Shown piece after piece: positions 16,075 through 24,486 of a DNA stretch of 49,926 bases. The stretch is from Bacteroidales bacterium (GTDB lineage: Bacteria > Bacteroidota > Bacteroidia > Bacteroidales > UBA932). The stretch is taken from positions 1-49,926 of the forward strand of contig JAFQFD010000044.1 of NCBI GenBank assembly GCA_017415715.1. Reading direction: 5' to 3'. Position 1 is the first letter of the stretch; the number at the start of each line of letters is the position of its first letter. The position numbers were made by a program, and so were the translations under genes. Under the pieces are notes generated by a model that saw nothing but the letters and a program-made list of their open reading frames with translations, was not told where the DNA came from and ran no database searches.

Positions 16075-16510
16075 TATGGAGGTTATTCGTCTTACGACAT
16101 TTGACAATGAGCATATGCAGCAGGTTGACAGCCTGCTGCATATGCTTAGTCCCAAATCGCAGCCGGTCGACTCCGCAAGGCTGCGAAGACTGATCGAGGA
16201 GGAGAGGCTGCATCTTTTCGTATGCAGAGATGACAATGCCGGCATCATGGGAATGCTGACTCTGACATGCTGCCCGACGCTGGCCCGTGACAGATATTGG
16301 ATTGAGGACGTCATCGTCGACGAGGCTTTCCGCGGACAAGGGGCGGGGCGGGCCCTGCTGCGCGCCGCCGTGGGATATGCACGTCAGGAGCTCAAGGCAT
16401 CATGCATATATCTGACGTCCAACCCGTCCAGAGTGCAGGCGAGAGCCCTGTACCGTTCGGAAGGTTTTGAGGAATATGAGACCGGAGTCTTCCGAATTCG
16501 TAAAATTTAG
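16067..16510 (+). CDS. GNAT-family N-acetyltransferase
   Basis: A 147-residue acetyltransferase. The acetyl-CoA-binding motif is VIVDEAFRGQGAGRALLRAA (about 83-102), followed by YLTSNPSRVQARALYRSEGFE near the C-terminus, the usual GNAT ending. Start chosen at ATG 16067, overlapping the asd stop (ATGAGTAA); ATG 16076 is an alternative. Substrate unknown. Overlap with asd suggests co-expression but does not prove a role in amino-acid metabolism. Confidence 0.85.
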   Translation: MSNMEVIRLTTFDNEHMQQVDSLLHMLSPKSQPVDSARLRRLIEEERLHLFVCRDDNAGIMGMLTLTCCPTLARDRYWIEDVIVDEAFRGQGAGRALLRAAVGYARQELKASCIYLTSNPSRVQARALYRSEGFEEYETGVFRIRKI

Positions 16511-16512
16511 CG

Positions 16513-16520
16513 TACATTTG
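16513..16520 (+). promoter_or_regulatory. -7 element of the GH109 operon
   Basis: TACATTTG fits TAnnTTTG and lies 20 nt before the GH109 start codon. A clear -33 TTTG is not seen. Confidence 0.5.
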
Positions 16521-16539
16521 GGAAGATAAACCCAATGTC

Positions 16540-17907
16540 ATGAAAATCCATTTTTCTTCCATCGCCGTTCTGGCCATATGCCTCATCTTTTCTGTGGCAT
16601 GCAGCAATGATGAATACGGATACAAGATCAAGAACGGAACGGCTGTCTATAATACTCCCGAGCGTCCCGCAGACCAGATTTCAATGATCGGTTTTGCCGT
16701 CGATCCTATAGACACCGTCAGGATAGGATTCATCGGACTGGGCATGCGCGGTCCAAGCGCGATCGACAGGTTCACATACATCGACGGCGTAGAGACGGTC
16801 GCCATATGCGACCTCTATCTGGAGAAGCTGGAGCCGGTGCAGAGGCTGCTGGAGCGCCGCGGAAAGGCGCGCGCAGCCGAATACAGCGGCGAAGACGGCT
16901 GGAAGGAACTATGCGAGAGGGAGGACATAGACCTTGTGTATATAGTGACGCCTTGGCTCACTCATGTGCCCATGTCGGTATATGCGATGGAGCATGGCAA
17001 GCATGTCGCAGTGGAGGTCCCTGCAGCCGTGAGCGTCGAGGAATGCTGGCAGCTGGTGAACACAGCCGAAAGGACCAGACGCCACTGCATGATGCTCGAG
17101 AACTGCGTATATGACTTCTTCGAACTCACCACGCTCAACATGGCCCAGCAGGGCCTTTTCGGTGAGATCATACACACCGAAGGAGCATACATACATAACC
17201 TCGACCCGTTCTGGGACGAATACCAGGACAACTGGAGATATGAATACAACAAAAAGCATCGCGGTGACATCTATCCTACCCACGGAATGGGTCCTGCATG
17301 CTGGGCTCTTGACATCCACAGGGGCGACAGGATGAAAACCCTTGTCGCCATGGACACCGACGCCTTCAACGGTAAGAAGCTGGCGCAGAAGCATGGCGAA
17401 GAGTCCTATATGAACGGAGACCATACCACCACTCTCATCCGCACTGAGAAAGGAAAGACCATAGAGATACAGCACAATGTCGTGACCCCTCGCCCATACA
17501 ACCGCATGTATCAGGTTGAAGGAACTGAAGGATTTGCGAACAAATATCCAAACGAGGGATTCTCTATAATTGAGAACATGGACGGCGAGGCCTATGTAAG
17601 CAGCGAGATGCGCGACGCCCTTATGGCCGAGTATCAGCATCCTATCACTCGCGAAGGCTCCCTTGTGGAGACAGCCAGAAGGGTCGGAGGCCACGGAGGA
17701 ATGGACTTCATCATGGACTATCGCCTGATATATTGCCTCAGAAACGGCCTGCCTCTTGACCAGGACGTGTATGACGCCGCAGAATGGTCATGCCTGGGAG
17801 AACTTACAAGAGTATCCATAGAAAACGGAAACATCCCTGTCGCAATGCCTGACTTCACACGCGGCGAATGGGACAAGACTGACGGACTCAAACTACACAT
17901 AAAATAA
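16540..17907 (+). CDS. GH109-type NAD-dependent glycosidase (alpha-N-acetylgalactosaminidase family), lipoprotein
   Basis: A 455-residue Gfo/Idh/MocA-fold protein with a lipoprotein signal (C21). The NAD-binding motif is IGFIGLGMRGPSA (about 62-74). Blocks typical of GH109 are AICDLY, EVPAAVSVEECWQLV, HGMGPACWALDIHRGDR and, near the end, HGGMDFIMDYRLIYCLRNG. GH109 enzymes remove terminal alpha-GalNAc (or a related sugar) by an NAD-dependent redox mechanism. The secreted location fits glycan foraging. The following genes encode a CBM9-like protein and a hexosamine-kinase-like protein. Confidence 0.9.
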   Translation: MKIHFSSIAVLAICLIFSVACSNDEYGYKIKNGTAVYNTPERPADQISMIGFAVDPIDTVRIGFIGLGMRGPSAIDRFTYIDGVETVAICDLYLEKLEPVQRLLERRGKARAAEYSGEDGWKELCEREDIDLVYIVTPWLTHVPMSVYAMEHGKHVAVEVPAAVSVEECWQLVNTAERTRRHCMMLENCVYDFFELTTLNMAQQGLFGEIIHTEGAYIHNLDPFWDEYQDNWRYEYNKKHRGDIYPTHGMGPACWALDIHRGDRMKTLVAMDTDAFNGKKLAQKHGEESYMNGDHTTTLIRTEKGKTIEIQHNVVTPRPYNRMYQVEGTEGFANKYPNEGFSIIENMDGEAYVSSEMRDALMAEYQHPITREGSLVETARRVGGHGGMDFIMDYRLIYCLRNGLPLDQDVYDAAEWSCLGELTRVSIENGNIPVAMPDFTRGEWDKTDGLKLHIK

Positions 17908-18536
17908 TGAAAATACAATCTGCTTATCTCTCAGACATTGAGAACAAGACATTTGAGGACATCCTGAGCACTATCGCAGACAGTCAGGAATATCCTCTGT
18001 CATGCGTAAACTGGAAGGAATTCCCATATGCCCCCGAGGTCAGCTTCCATGTCGCTCACACAGACAAGGCGCTTGTGGTCCTGTTCGATGTGAAGGAAGA
18101 CCATGTGCGGGCGGTGAGCCTTGAGGCGAACGGCCCCGTGTGGGAAGACAGCTGCGTGGAGATATTCCTCTCCGTGCCTGGCAAGGAAGGATATTTCAAT
18201 TTCGAGACGAACTGTATCGGCACATCGCTGGCTGCATACAGGCGTTCCAAGACAGATGCGGACATGTTCGGTCCGGAACAGATGGGCCAGATCGGAACAG
18301 TCGCTTCGCTTCCTCACGAAGTCATTGACAGACTGGGCGAAGGACAGGAGTGGAGTATGCTGAAGATCATACCGTTCTCACTTCTGGGACTTACTGAAAA
18401 GCCGGAAATGCTGAAAGGAAACTTCTACAAGTGCGGAGACAAGTGCGCGCAGCCGCATTTCCTGAGCTGGGCGCCTATAGACCTTCCGGAGCCGAACTTC
18501 CACTGCCCGGAATTCTTTGGAGAAATCACATTTTAA
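17907..18536 (+). CDS. CBM9-like carbohydrate-binding family protein
   Basis: A 209-residue protein resembling the stand-alone carbohydrate-binding family 9-like group: LVVLFDVKEDHVRAVSLEANGPVWEDSCVEIFLS (about 54-87, split here by family convention) and YFNFETNCIGT, with a late LSWAPIDLPEPNFHCPEFFG ending. No signal peptide is seen, so it would be cytosolic. It overlaps the GH109 stop by one base (TAATG), implying a shared transcript. Function in the operon unknown. Confidence 0.75.
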   Translation: MKIQSAYLSDIENKTFEDILSTIADSQEYPLSCVNWKEFPYAPEVSFHVAHTDKALVVLFDVKEDHVRAVSLEANGPVWEDSCVEIFLSVPGKEGYFNFETNCIGTSLAAYRRSKTDADMFGPEQMGQIGTVASLPHEVIDRLGEGQEWSMLKIIPFSLLGLTEKPEMLKGNFYKCGDKCAQPHFLSWAPIDLPEPNFHCPEFFGEITF

Positions 18537-18546
18537 ACACTAAGAT

Positions 18547-19617
18547 ATGCAAGAAAGACTTTTAAATATCGCCAGCCAGTTCGACCTGGAAGGCACCATA
18601 GCAGAGATCAAGCCCCTCGGAGAGGGATTCATCAACGACACATTCGTCATAAAGACTGAAGGTGACGCGCCGAACTATATCCTCCAGCGCAAGAACCATG
18701 TCATCTTCCCTGACGTTCCAGGCATGATGGAGAACATCAAGGCCGTCACAGAGCACATCAAGGCCAAGGTCGCTGACCCGCTCCGCGAGACGCTTACTGT
18801 GATTCCGGCAAAGGACGGAAAGCTCTATGTGAAGGATGGAGAGAACTACTGGGCAGTATGTCTTTTCATTCCCGGCACCACTTCTCCGGTCCGTGCCGAC
18901 ACACCGGAGCTGGCATACCAGGGAGGCCTCGGCACAGGTCGCTTCCAGGCTCTGCTCGCTGACTTCGACAAGCCTCTGAACGAGACCATCAAGGGATTCC
19001 ACAACATCCGCTGGCGTTTCCAGCAGTGGGACGAGACCATCGCCGCAGACCCTGTCGGACGCGTTGCACAGCTGCAGGAAGAGATTTCATGGATAGAGTC
19101 ACGCAGAAAAGAGATGCTTGACTTCTGGTCTCTCGTCGAGGACGGCACCATACCTATGCACGTGACTCACAATGACACAAAGATCAGCAACATCCTCTTC
19201 AACGAGTCGGACGGAAGCATGCTCTGCATGATCGACCTCGACACTGTGATGTCATCGACTTCTCTGAACGACTTCGGCGACGCAATCAGGTCTTACACCA
19301 ACACAGGAGCCGAGGACGACAGAAACCTTGACAATGTAGGAATGAGCCTCGAGATGTTCAAGGCTTATGCTGAAGGCTATCTCCATGAGCAGAAGGCCTC
19401 CATGGTGCAGAGCGAGCTCGACTGGCTTGCATTCTCAGCAAGATACATCACCTTCGAGCAGGTGCTCCGCTTCCTGATGGACTACATCGATGGTGACAAG
19501 TATTACAAGATCGCATATCCTGAACACAATCTTGTCCGCACACACGCACAGTACAAGCTCCTCCAGAGCATGGAAGAACAGTATGACGAAATGTGCCGGA
19601 TCATAAAAAACATCTGA
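18547..19617 (+). CDS. APH-family sugar kinase, NahK-like (N-acetylhexosamine 1-kinase candidate)
   Basis: A 356-residue cytosolic kinase of the aminoglycoside-phosphotransferase fold. N-lobe: GEGFINDTFVIKTE and YILQRKNHVIFPD. Catalytic loop: VTHNDTKISNILF with D210; metal-binding CMIDLDTVM with D230. The LQRxNxxVF and THNDTKxxN blocks are typical of N-acetylhexosamine 1-kinases used in GNB/LNB salvage. Eleven nt after the CBM9-like gene, downstream of a GalNAc-releasing GH109, a role in phosphorylating freed GalNAc/GlcNAc is a reasoned inference. Choline- or homoserine-kinase-like activity is the alternative. Confidence 0.78.
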   Translation: MQERLLNIASQFDLEGTIAEIKPLGEGFINDTFVIKTEGDAPNYILQRKNHVIFPDVPGMMENIKAVTEHIKAKVADPLRETLTVIPAKDGKLYVKDGENYWAVCLFIPGTTSPVRADTPELAYQGGLGTGRFQALLADFDKPLNETIKGFHNIRWRFQQWDETIAADPVGRVAQLQEEISWIESRRKEMLDFWSLVEDGTIPMHVTHNDTKISNILFNESDGSMLCMIDLDTVMSSTSLNDFGDAIRSYTNTGAEDDRNLDNVGMSLEMFKAYAEGYLHEQKASMVQSELDWLAFSARYITFEQVLRFLMDYIDGDKYYKIAYPEHNLVRTHAQYKLLQSMEEQYDEMCRIIKNI

Positions 19618-19633
19618 TTCAGCATGATAAGTA

Positions 19634-19725
19634 AAAGCACAAAAAGGGGCGTTTTTGTGCTTTAGAGACAGAAAATCCGGGTTAAAAGCACAAAATGACC
19701 TTTATTTGTGTTTTTAACCCGGATT
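19634..19725. repeat. paired AAAGCACAAA hairpin repeat, copy 2
   Basis: AAAGCACAAAAA (19634-19645) pairs with TTTTTGTGCTTT (19652-19663). AATCCGGGTTAAAA (19674-19687) pairs with TTTTAACCCGGATT (19712-19725), with CACAAA/TTTGTG inside. Located between convergent genes, it can act as a bidirectional terminator. It resembles 9119-9202. Confidence 0.8.
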
Positions 19726-19745
19726 CTATTGCAGTCACTTGACTA

Positions 19746-20222
19746 TCAGAATGCGAATACGATTATCTTCCACATTATGAGGACTGCGACTATGGTCTTG
19801 AGTCCTGTGCCGGTTATGAATCCCAGGAAGGAGCCGAATGCCGCCTTGAGGGCGTCTGCGGCGCCTTTCTTGCCCCAATACATTTCCGAGAGGAAGGCTC
19901 CGAGGAAGGAACCGAGGATCATGCCGATCGGGGTGAATATGATGCCGATGATCAGACCGGCCATGGCACCACGTTCAGCATATCTGCTGCCGCCTGTGAC
20001 CTTGGTGAAATACATCGGGACCACATAATCAACGACTGACACGATCAGGACAACGACTCCCCATATGATCAGAGTCTTGAGCTGCATCTCCTCAGGACCC
20101 CAGATGTAAAGCAGCAGGAGTCCGATCCAGCTGAAAGGGGTGCCCGGAAGACCAGGGAGTATACTGCCGGCAATACCAATGACACCGGCCAATATCGCCA
20201 AAATAATAATTACCGTTTCCAT
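19746..20222 (-). CDS. DUF456 membrane protein
   Basis: A 158-residue protein with four to five membrane helices. The family signature GIAGSILPGLPGTPFSWIGLLLL begins near residue 16, with glycine-rich helices (GLIIGIIFTPIGMILGSFLGAFLSE) and the YVVPMYFTKVTGGS segment. Function of the family is unknown. It is monocistronic, converging on the kinase gene across the paired hairpins. Confidence 0.88.
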   Translation of the reverse strand: METVIIILAILAGVIGIAGSILPGLPGTPFSWIGLLLLYIWGPEEMQLKTLIIWGVVVLIVSVVDYVVPMYFTKVTGGSRYAERGAMAGLIIGIIFTPIGMILGSFLGAFLSEMYWGKKGAADALKAAFGSFLGFITGTGLKTIVAVLIMWKIIVFAF

Positions 20223-20242
20223 TTATTATAATAATTATTCAG

Positions 20243-20353
20243 GACTATAGGTGAAGGGTAGAAAAACTAAATCCCTCCCATCGCTTAGCGATGGGCCCCT
20301 CCCGTTCACGAGGCCACGGGCGGCCACGGTTTTTCTACCCTCCACCTATAGTC
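20243..20353. repeat. 111-bp element with long inverted ends
   Basis: Left arm GACTATAGGTG (20243-20253) and AGGGTAGAAAAAC (20255-20267) pair with GTTTTTCTACCCT (20329-20341) and CACCTATAGTC (20343-20353): 24 of 25 positions. The interior has CCATCGC-tta-GCGATGG (20279-20295) and CCACGGGCGGCCA (20314-20326), the latter shared with 11031-11043. It lies between the starts/ends of two minus-strand genes. Confidence 0.85.
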
Positions 20354-20356
20354 TAT

Positions 20357-21793
20357 TTATTCATTAGACATTATATCCTCTACTTCTGATGATTTGATCG
20401 GGAGGCGGTACGGGCCGAGGCGGCGGGCTCCTTCCGGAGTCACGAGGACATCGTCCTCGAGACGGATGCCGCCGAAGTCGTAGTAGTCAGCCAGCTTCTC
20501 ATAATTCACGAATCCCTTGTCGGTGCCTTCCCTCTTCCACTGCTCGATAAGCGCAGGTATGAAATATATGCCCGGCTCATCCGAGATCACATGCCCCGGC
20601 TTCAGGTCACGGGCCATACGCAGATTGCCCATTCCCAGAAGCGGCGAACGCTGACGCTCGTCACCATATCCAACATAGTTCTCTCCAAGATCCTCCATGT
20701 CATGCACATCGAGGCCCATGTTATGTCCCAGTCCGTGAGGCATGAACAGGCCGGAAATGCCGCAGGCAACCATCTCATCCACATCTCCGCGCACGAAATC
20801 CAGAGCCTTCAGCTGCTCGAGCATATACCTCACGGTCGCACAGTGCACATCCCAGTATGAAGTGCCCGGCCTTGTGAGGCTGAACGCCAGTTCATTCGCC
20901 TGCTCCACGATGTCATAGATCTCACGCTGCTTTGTGGTGAACTTGCCGCTGCATGGATATGTACGGGTGAAGTCTGACGCATAGTGAGTGTTGCTCTCGG
21001 CTCCTGCATCAACGACAAGCAGACGACCCGGAGTGATGATCTGGTAATGGCTGTGATTGTGAAGAGTCTCACCGTTCTGCGAAAGGATCGTAGTGAACGA
21101 CACTCCCCAGCCCTTCGAGAGGGTCACGCCCTCCATCCTGCCGACGATGTCCTGCTCCAGCGCGCCCGGCTTGCAGCCTCTGCGCGCCTCAGTATGCATC
21201 CAGTAGCCGAGCTCGCATGCCTTGTCGATCTCCTCTATCTCGCACTGCTCCTTGATCAGACGCATCGCCACAACTGACTTCACGAGCTCCTCGGAAGCAC
21301 CACCTGCCGCAACAGGAGCGACCTTGCGCACATCCGCATTCGGCTTGCCTGTCAGCTCCGCGAGCTTCATCTGGTTGTAGTACCTTGCTGGCGGGAGGAA
21401 ATGCACAGGACGGCCTGCCGCAACGGCAGCCATGACCGCCTTGTCAAACTCCGCCAGCGGCAGAGTCTTCGAGCATCCTATCGCCTCGCCCTTTGACGCC
21501 ACTATCGGCTGCGGGCCCATCCAGATGATGTCATCTATGTCGACATCATTGCCATAAAGGCACTCGTCAGCACTGTCAAGGTCCAGCACAGCGGCAAACC
21601 AAGGCTCATCTATACCCCAGTAATAGATAAAGTTGCTGTCCTGACGGAATTTGTAGTCATTACCGCGGTAGTTCATCGCAGCATCGACATTGCCGAGGAA
21701 CACAGCGATACCCCTGTTGCCCTCCGCTGTCCTCGCCGCCATCTGCTCCAGCAGCACGCGGCGTCGGTTTATGTATACTTTCGGTTCAAACAT
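20357..21793 (-). CDS. pepP: aminopeptidase P family Xaa-Pro aminopeptidase
   Basis: A 478-residue metallopeptidase. The N-terminal AMP_N domain (about 1-150: FLGNVDAAMNYRGNDYKFRQDSNFIYYWG) is followed by the pita-bread catalytic domain. Metal ligands appear in order: D in VVDAGAESNTHYASDFTRTYP (two Asp), H in HGLGHNMGLDVHD, E in VISDEPGIY and E in GIRLEDDVLV. It removes N-terminal residues preceding proline from peptides. The start is ATG 21793 (MFEPKVY); an upstream extension would run through repeat sequence and is rejected. Confidence 0.93.
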   Translation of the reverse strand: MFEPKVYINRRRVLLEQMAARTAEGNRGIAVFLGNVDAAMNYRGNDYKFRQDSNFIYYWGIDEPWFAAVLDLDSADECLYGNDVDIDDIIWMGPQPIVASKGEAIGCSKTLPLAEFDKAVMAAVAAGRPVHFLPPARYYNQMKLAELTGKPNADVRKVAPVAAGGASEELVKSVVAMRLIKEQCEIEEIDKACELGYWMHTEARRGCKPGALEQDIVGRMEGVTLSKGWGVSFTTILSQNGETLHNHSHYQIITPGRLLVVDAGAESNTHYASDFTRTYPCSGKFTTKQREIYDIVEQANELAFSLTRPGTSYWDVHCATVRYMLEQLKALDFVRGDVDEMVACGISGLFMPHGLGHNMGLDVHDMEDLGENYVGYGDERQRSPLLGMGNLRMARDLKPGHVISDEPGIYFIPALIEQWKREGTDKGFVNYEKLADYYDFGGIRLEDDVLVTPEGARRLGPYRLPIKSSEVEDIMSNE

Positions 21794-21820
21794 ATATTGG
21801 TGTTTTAGATTCCTCCACTT

Positions 21821-21893
21821 CGGTCGGAATGACAATTTAACGGTCGGGTGACATTTAACGGTCAAGTGACATTTAACGGTCGGAATGACAATT
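21821..21893. repeat. short tandem direct repeats
   Basis: TGACATTTAACGGTC recurs in three tandem units of about 18 bp (the first has one extra A), flanked by two copies of CGGTCGGAATGACAATT. The preceding TCCTCCACTTCGGTCGGAAT (21811-21830) belongs to the dispersed intergenic repeat type. Confidence 0.75.
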
Positions 21894-23292
21894 ATCGTAC
21901 TTCGAGATAGACATCGTTGTCTGCCGTGAAGGCAAGCTTCATGTGTTTGGCCTTCGGCAGGTTTTCAAAGACCACCATGTCCACGAAAGCGTCGTGGCCT
22001 GTGTTCTTCCAGACCGGTGTCTGCTTTTCTTCTGTCAAAGTCCATTCCTTGCCGTCTTTCGAGGTGTAAAGCGAAATGGCTGCAGGTGGCACGATGCCGT
22101 CCTTATGGCAGTTCAGCAGACGGACTATGACCTCTGACGAGGCGTCTTCAAGAACTATCTCATGTGATCCCGGAGCATATATATCCCATGGATCATCCAC
22201 ATCCTCCAAAGCCACAGGACCGCGGTTTCCAATGAAGAAGTCCTCGGCAAGAGCCCAATGTTCATCGCCCGAAAGCCAGGTCATATAGTCCTCATATGCC
22301 TTTGCAGACCACTCCGGCTGGCCGAGCGGATATTCAGACGCAGGGTCGTCGAACAGACCGCACATTATGAATGATACTATCCTCTCCGCACCGCCTTCTG
22401 TAGCAGCCGCAAGCTGCGAAAGCAGCCTCGGGAACGGCGCAGGAACGAGAGCCGATGTGCGGTCGTTGGTTCCTCTTTCCCATGCGAATGTCTCGCAGTT
22501 GGCCCACATCTCCACTCCTGTCTTGTCGTGGATGGCACGGAGCTTCTTCCAGTTGCTGCGAAGGTTGGTCAGAGGATACCTCTCGCGGACACAGCCTATC
22601 TCGTCCTGATATGCTATGATGTCGACTTCCAGCCTTGAGAGCTGTTCCTCATAGCGAGGATCGTGGAAATCAGAGTTGAATATTCCATATGGAGATATGA
22701 GTATCTTCGCCGCAGGGGTCAGCTCGCGTGCACGGGCTGTGAGCGCATTCACCGCCTCGACTGCATAGTCTGTAAGCACCGGACCGAGGCAGTCCTCAAC
22801 GGGGAGATACCAGCCATAGAAGGCCTGATGATCTCCATACAGCCCTGCAAGCTCCTCCATCATCTCTATCTGACGCCCCTTGATCGCCGGGTCGCGCAGG
22901 TTGTCGTCCTGGTCCTTCGCCCATCCCGTGCTCATGAACACCTTCATTCCGTGCTCTGCAGCAGCATCCATGATCGCATCCACCGGACTCTGCCTGTCGG
23001 CAGGATAGTGCCAGTCCATCAGCTTGGAAGGATAGTATGCCTTTTCCTCATTGGCCACCGACATGAATATCAGGTATTCCATGCCCATATTCTTCATTTC
23101 GGCGATCTTTGCCGTCCACATCTGAGGATCGGTGCCGTCCATTTCGGCAGGATTTGTATACTTGTTCCTGACGTCCTGATAAGGAAGGTTGATGAATGTT
23201 CCGGTGATCGGAAGTGCCTTCTTCTGAGCGGCAGGTCTGCCGCATGACAGCACCATGGCTGCCATAAGGAATATATATGCAAGTCTCTTCAT
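21892..23292 (-). CDS. DUF4434-type lipoprotein, glycosidase-like TIM barrel
   Basis: A 466-residue lipoprotein with lipobox VLSCG. The N-terminal domain (about 28-310) reads as a TIM-barrel hydrolase of the DUF4434 type: ITGTFINLPYQDVRNKYTN, KIAEMKNMGMEYLIF, FMSTGWAKDQDD, AFYGWYLPVEDCLG (a candidate catalytic E) and ISPYGIFNSDFHDP. The C-terminal part (about 345-466) is a beta-rich, F5/8-like module (EIVLEDASSEVIVRLLN, AKHMKLAFTADNDVYLEVR). The start MKRLAY is used in place of an upstream GTG. Substrate unknown; carbohydrate likely. Divergent from the epimerase gene. Confidence 0.7.
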   Translation of the reverse strand: MKRLAYIFLMAAMVLSCGRPAAQKKALPITGTFINLPYQDVRNKYTNPAEMDGTDPQMWTAKIAEMKNMGMEYLIFMSVANEEKAYYPSKLMDWHYPADRQSPVDAIMDAAAEHGMKVFMSTGWAKDQDDNLRDPAIKGRQIEMMEELAGLYGDHQAFYGWYLPVEDCLGPVLTDYAVEAVNALTARARELTPAAKILISPYGIFNSDFHDPRYEEQLSRLEVDIIAYQDEIGCVRERYPLTNLRSNWKKLRAIHDKTGVEMWANCETFAWERGTNDRTSALVPAPFPRLLSQLAAATEGGAERIVSFIMCGLFDDPASEYPLGQPEWSAKAYEDYMTWLSGDEHWALAEDFFIGNRGPVALEDVDDPWDIYAPGSHEIVLEDASSEVIVRLLNCHKDGIVPPAAISLYTSKDGKEWTLTEEKQTPVWKNTGHDAFVDMVVFENLPKAKHMKLAFTADNDVYLEVR

Positions 23293-23336
23293 AGTCACAA
23301 AATTAAGAAAATTACCTATCTTTACAAAGATTAGAC

Positions 23337-24485
23337 ATGAAACGCAGAGACTTCATAAAGACAGCAGGGCTGCTGACCGCAGGCGCGGCGGCAGGTCTGA
23401 GCGGTTGTGCGCCTTCAGGCGGCAACGCCGGATTCAACTTCAACAGGCTGGGTGCAGGAGAAGGACTTAAGCTGAGCTTCGAGCCATATGAACTCCAGCT
23501 CCGCCATACTTTCACTGTGTCATCATACTCCCGGAAAACCACGCCAGGAGTGCAGGTAAAGATTGACTATGAGGGATTTACGGGATACGGAGAAGCATCC
23601 ATGCCGCCATATCTGGGGCAGAGTGTGGAGACTGTCACGGCATTTCTCTCACGCGTAGACCTCGGACAGTTCCGAGACCCGTTCCAGCTTGAGACCATAC
23701 TTGCATATGTCGATAGCCTGTCTCCCGGGGACGGAGCAGCGAAGGCTGCCATAGACATAGCCTTGCACGACCTTGTCGGCAAGCTTTTAGGTCAGCCTTG
23801 GTGGAGGTTGTGGGGCCTGGACCCGTCAAAGACACCGGACACTACATTCACAATCGGCATCGACACTCCTGATGTCGTGCGTGAGAAGACCCGCGAGTGT
23901 GCTGACAGATTCAACATCCTCAAAGTAAAGGTCGGACTGGAGAACGACAAGGAGATGATCAGCACGATCAGAGAAGTCACTGACCTGCCTCTTGCCGTCG
24001 ACGCCAACCAGGGATGGAAGGACAGGGAAGAAGCCCTGGACGAGATCTTCTGGCTGAAGGAGAACGGTGTCGTGATGGTCGAGCAGCCTATGGCCAAGGA
24101 ACGGATCGATGACAATGCATGGATCACGGAGCGGAGTCCGCTGCCGATATTCGCCGACGAGGCCATCCAGAGACTCGCGGACATCCCGTCCATAAAGGGA
24201 GCATACCACGGCATAAACATCAAGCTGATGAAATGCACAGGCATGCGTGAAGCATGGAAGATGCTGAACTATGCACGTGCAGAGGGCATGAAAGTCATGA
24301 TCGGATGCATGACCGAAACGTCATGCGCAGTGTCAGCTGCGGCGCAGCTCTCCCCTGCCGTAGACTTCGCCGACCTGGACGGCAACCTCCTCATCACAAA
24401 CGACCTCTTCCGCGGAATGGAAGTGGTGAATGGAAAAATAACTCTTTCAGATGCCCCGGGCATCGGATTGGAACCAATAATCTGA
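23337..24485 (+). CDS. dipeptide epimerase (enolase superfamily), Tat-exported lipoprotein
   Basis: A 382-residue protein starting MKRRDFIKTAG (twin-arginine) with lipobox GLSGC (C24). Enolase-superfamily residues: K196-x-K198 in LKVKVG, metal ligands D222 (VDANQ), E249 (VEQPM) and D274 (FADEA), and K296 in NIKLMKC. This set matches L-Ala-D/L-Glu-type dipeptide epimerases of the muconate-lactonizing subgroup. Envelope location fits processing of peptidoglycan-derived peptides. A -7-like TATCTTTA lies at 23317-23324. The stop is one base before the GH2 start, so both are co-transcribed. Exact dipeptide specificity is not readable. Confidence 0.85.
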   Translation: MKRRDFIKTAGLLTAGAAAGLSGCAPSGGNAGFNFNRLGAGEGLKLSFEPYELQLRHTFTVSSYSRKTTPGVQVKIDYEGFTGYGEASMPPYLGQSVETVTAFLSRVDLGQFRDPFQLETILAYVDSLSPGDGAAKAAIDIALHDLVGKLLGQPWWRLWGLDPSKTPDTTFTIGIDTPDVVREKTRECADRFNILKVKVGLENDKEMISTIREVTDLPLAVDANQGWKDREEALDEIFWLKENGVVMVEQPMAKERIDDNAWITERSPLPIFADEAIQRLADIPSIKGAYHGINIKLMKCTGMREAWKMLNYARAEGMKVMIGCMTETSCAVSAAAQLSPAVDFADLDGNLLITNDLFRGMEVVNGKITLSDAPGIGLEPII

Positions 24486-24486
24486 T

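Noticed and set aside
21821-21893. CRISPR-like array
   Set aside because: Units are contiguous with no spacers and there are no cas genes.
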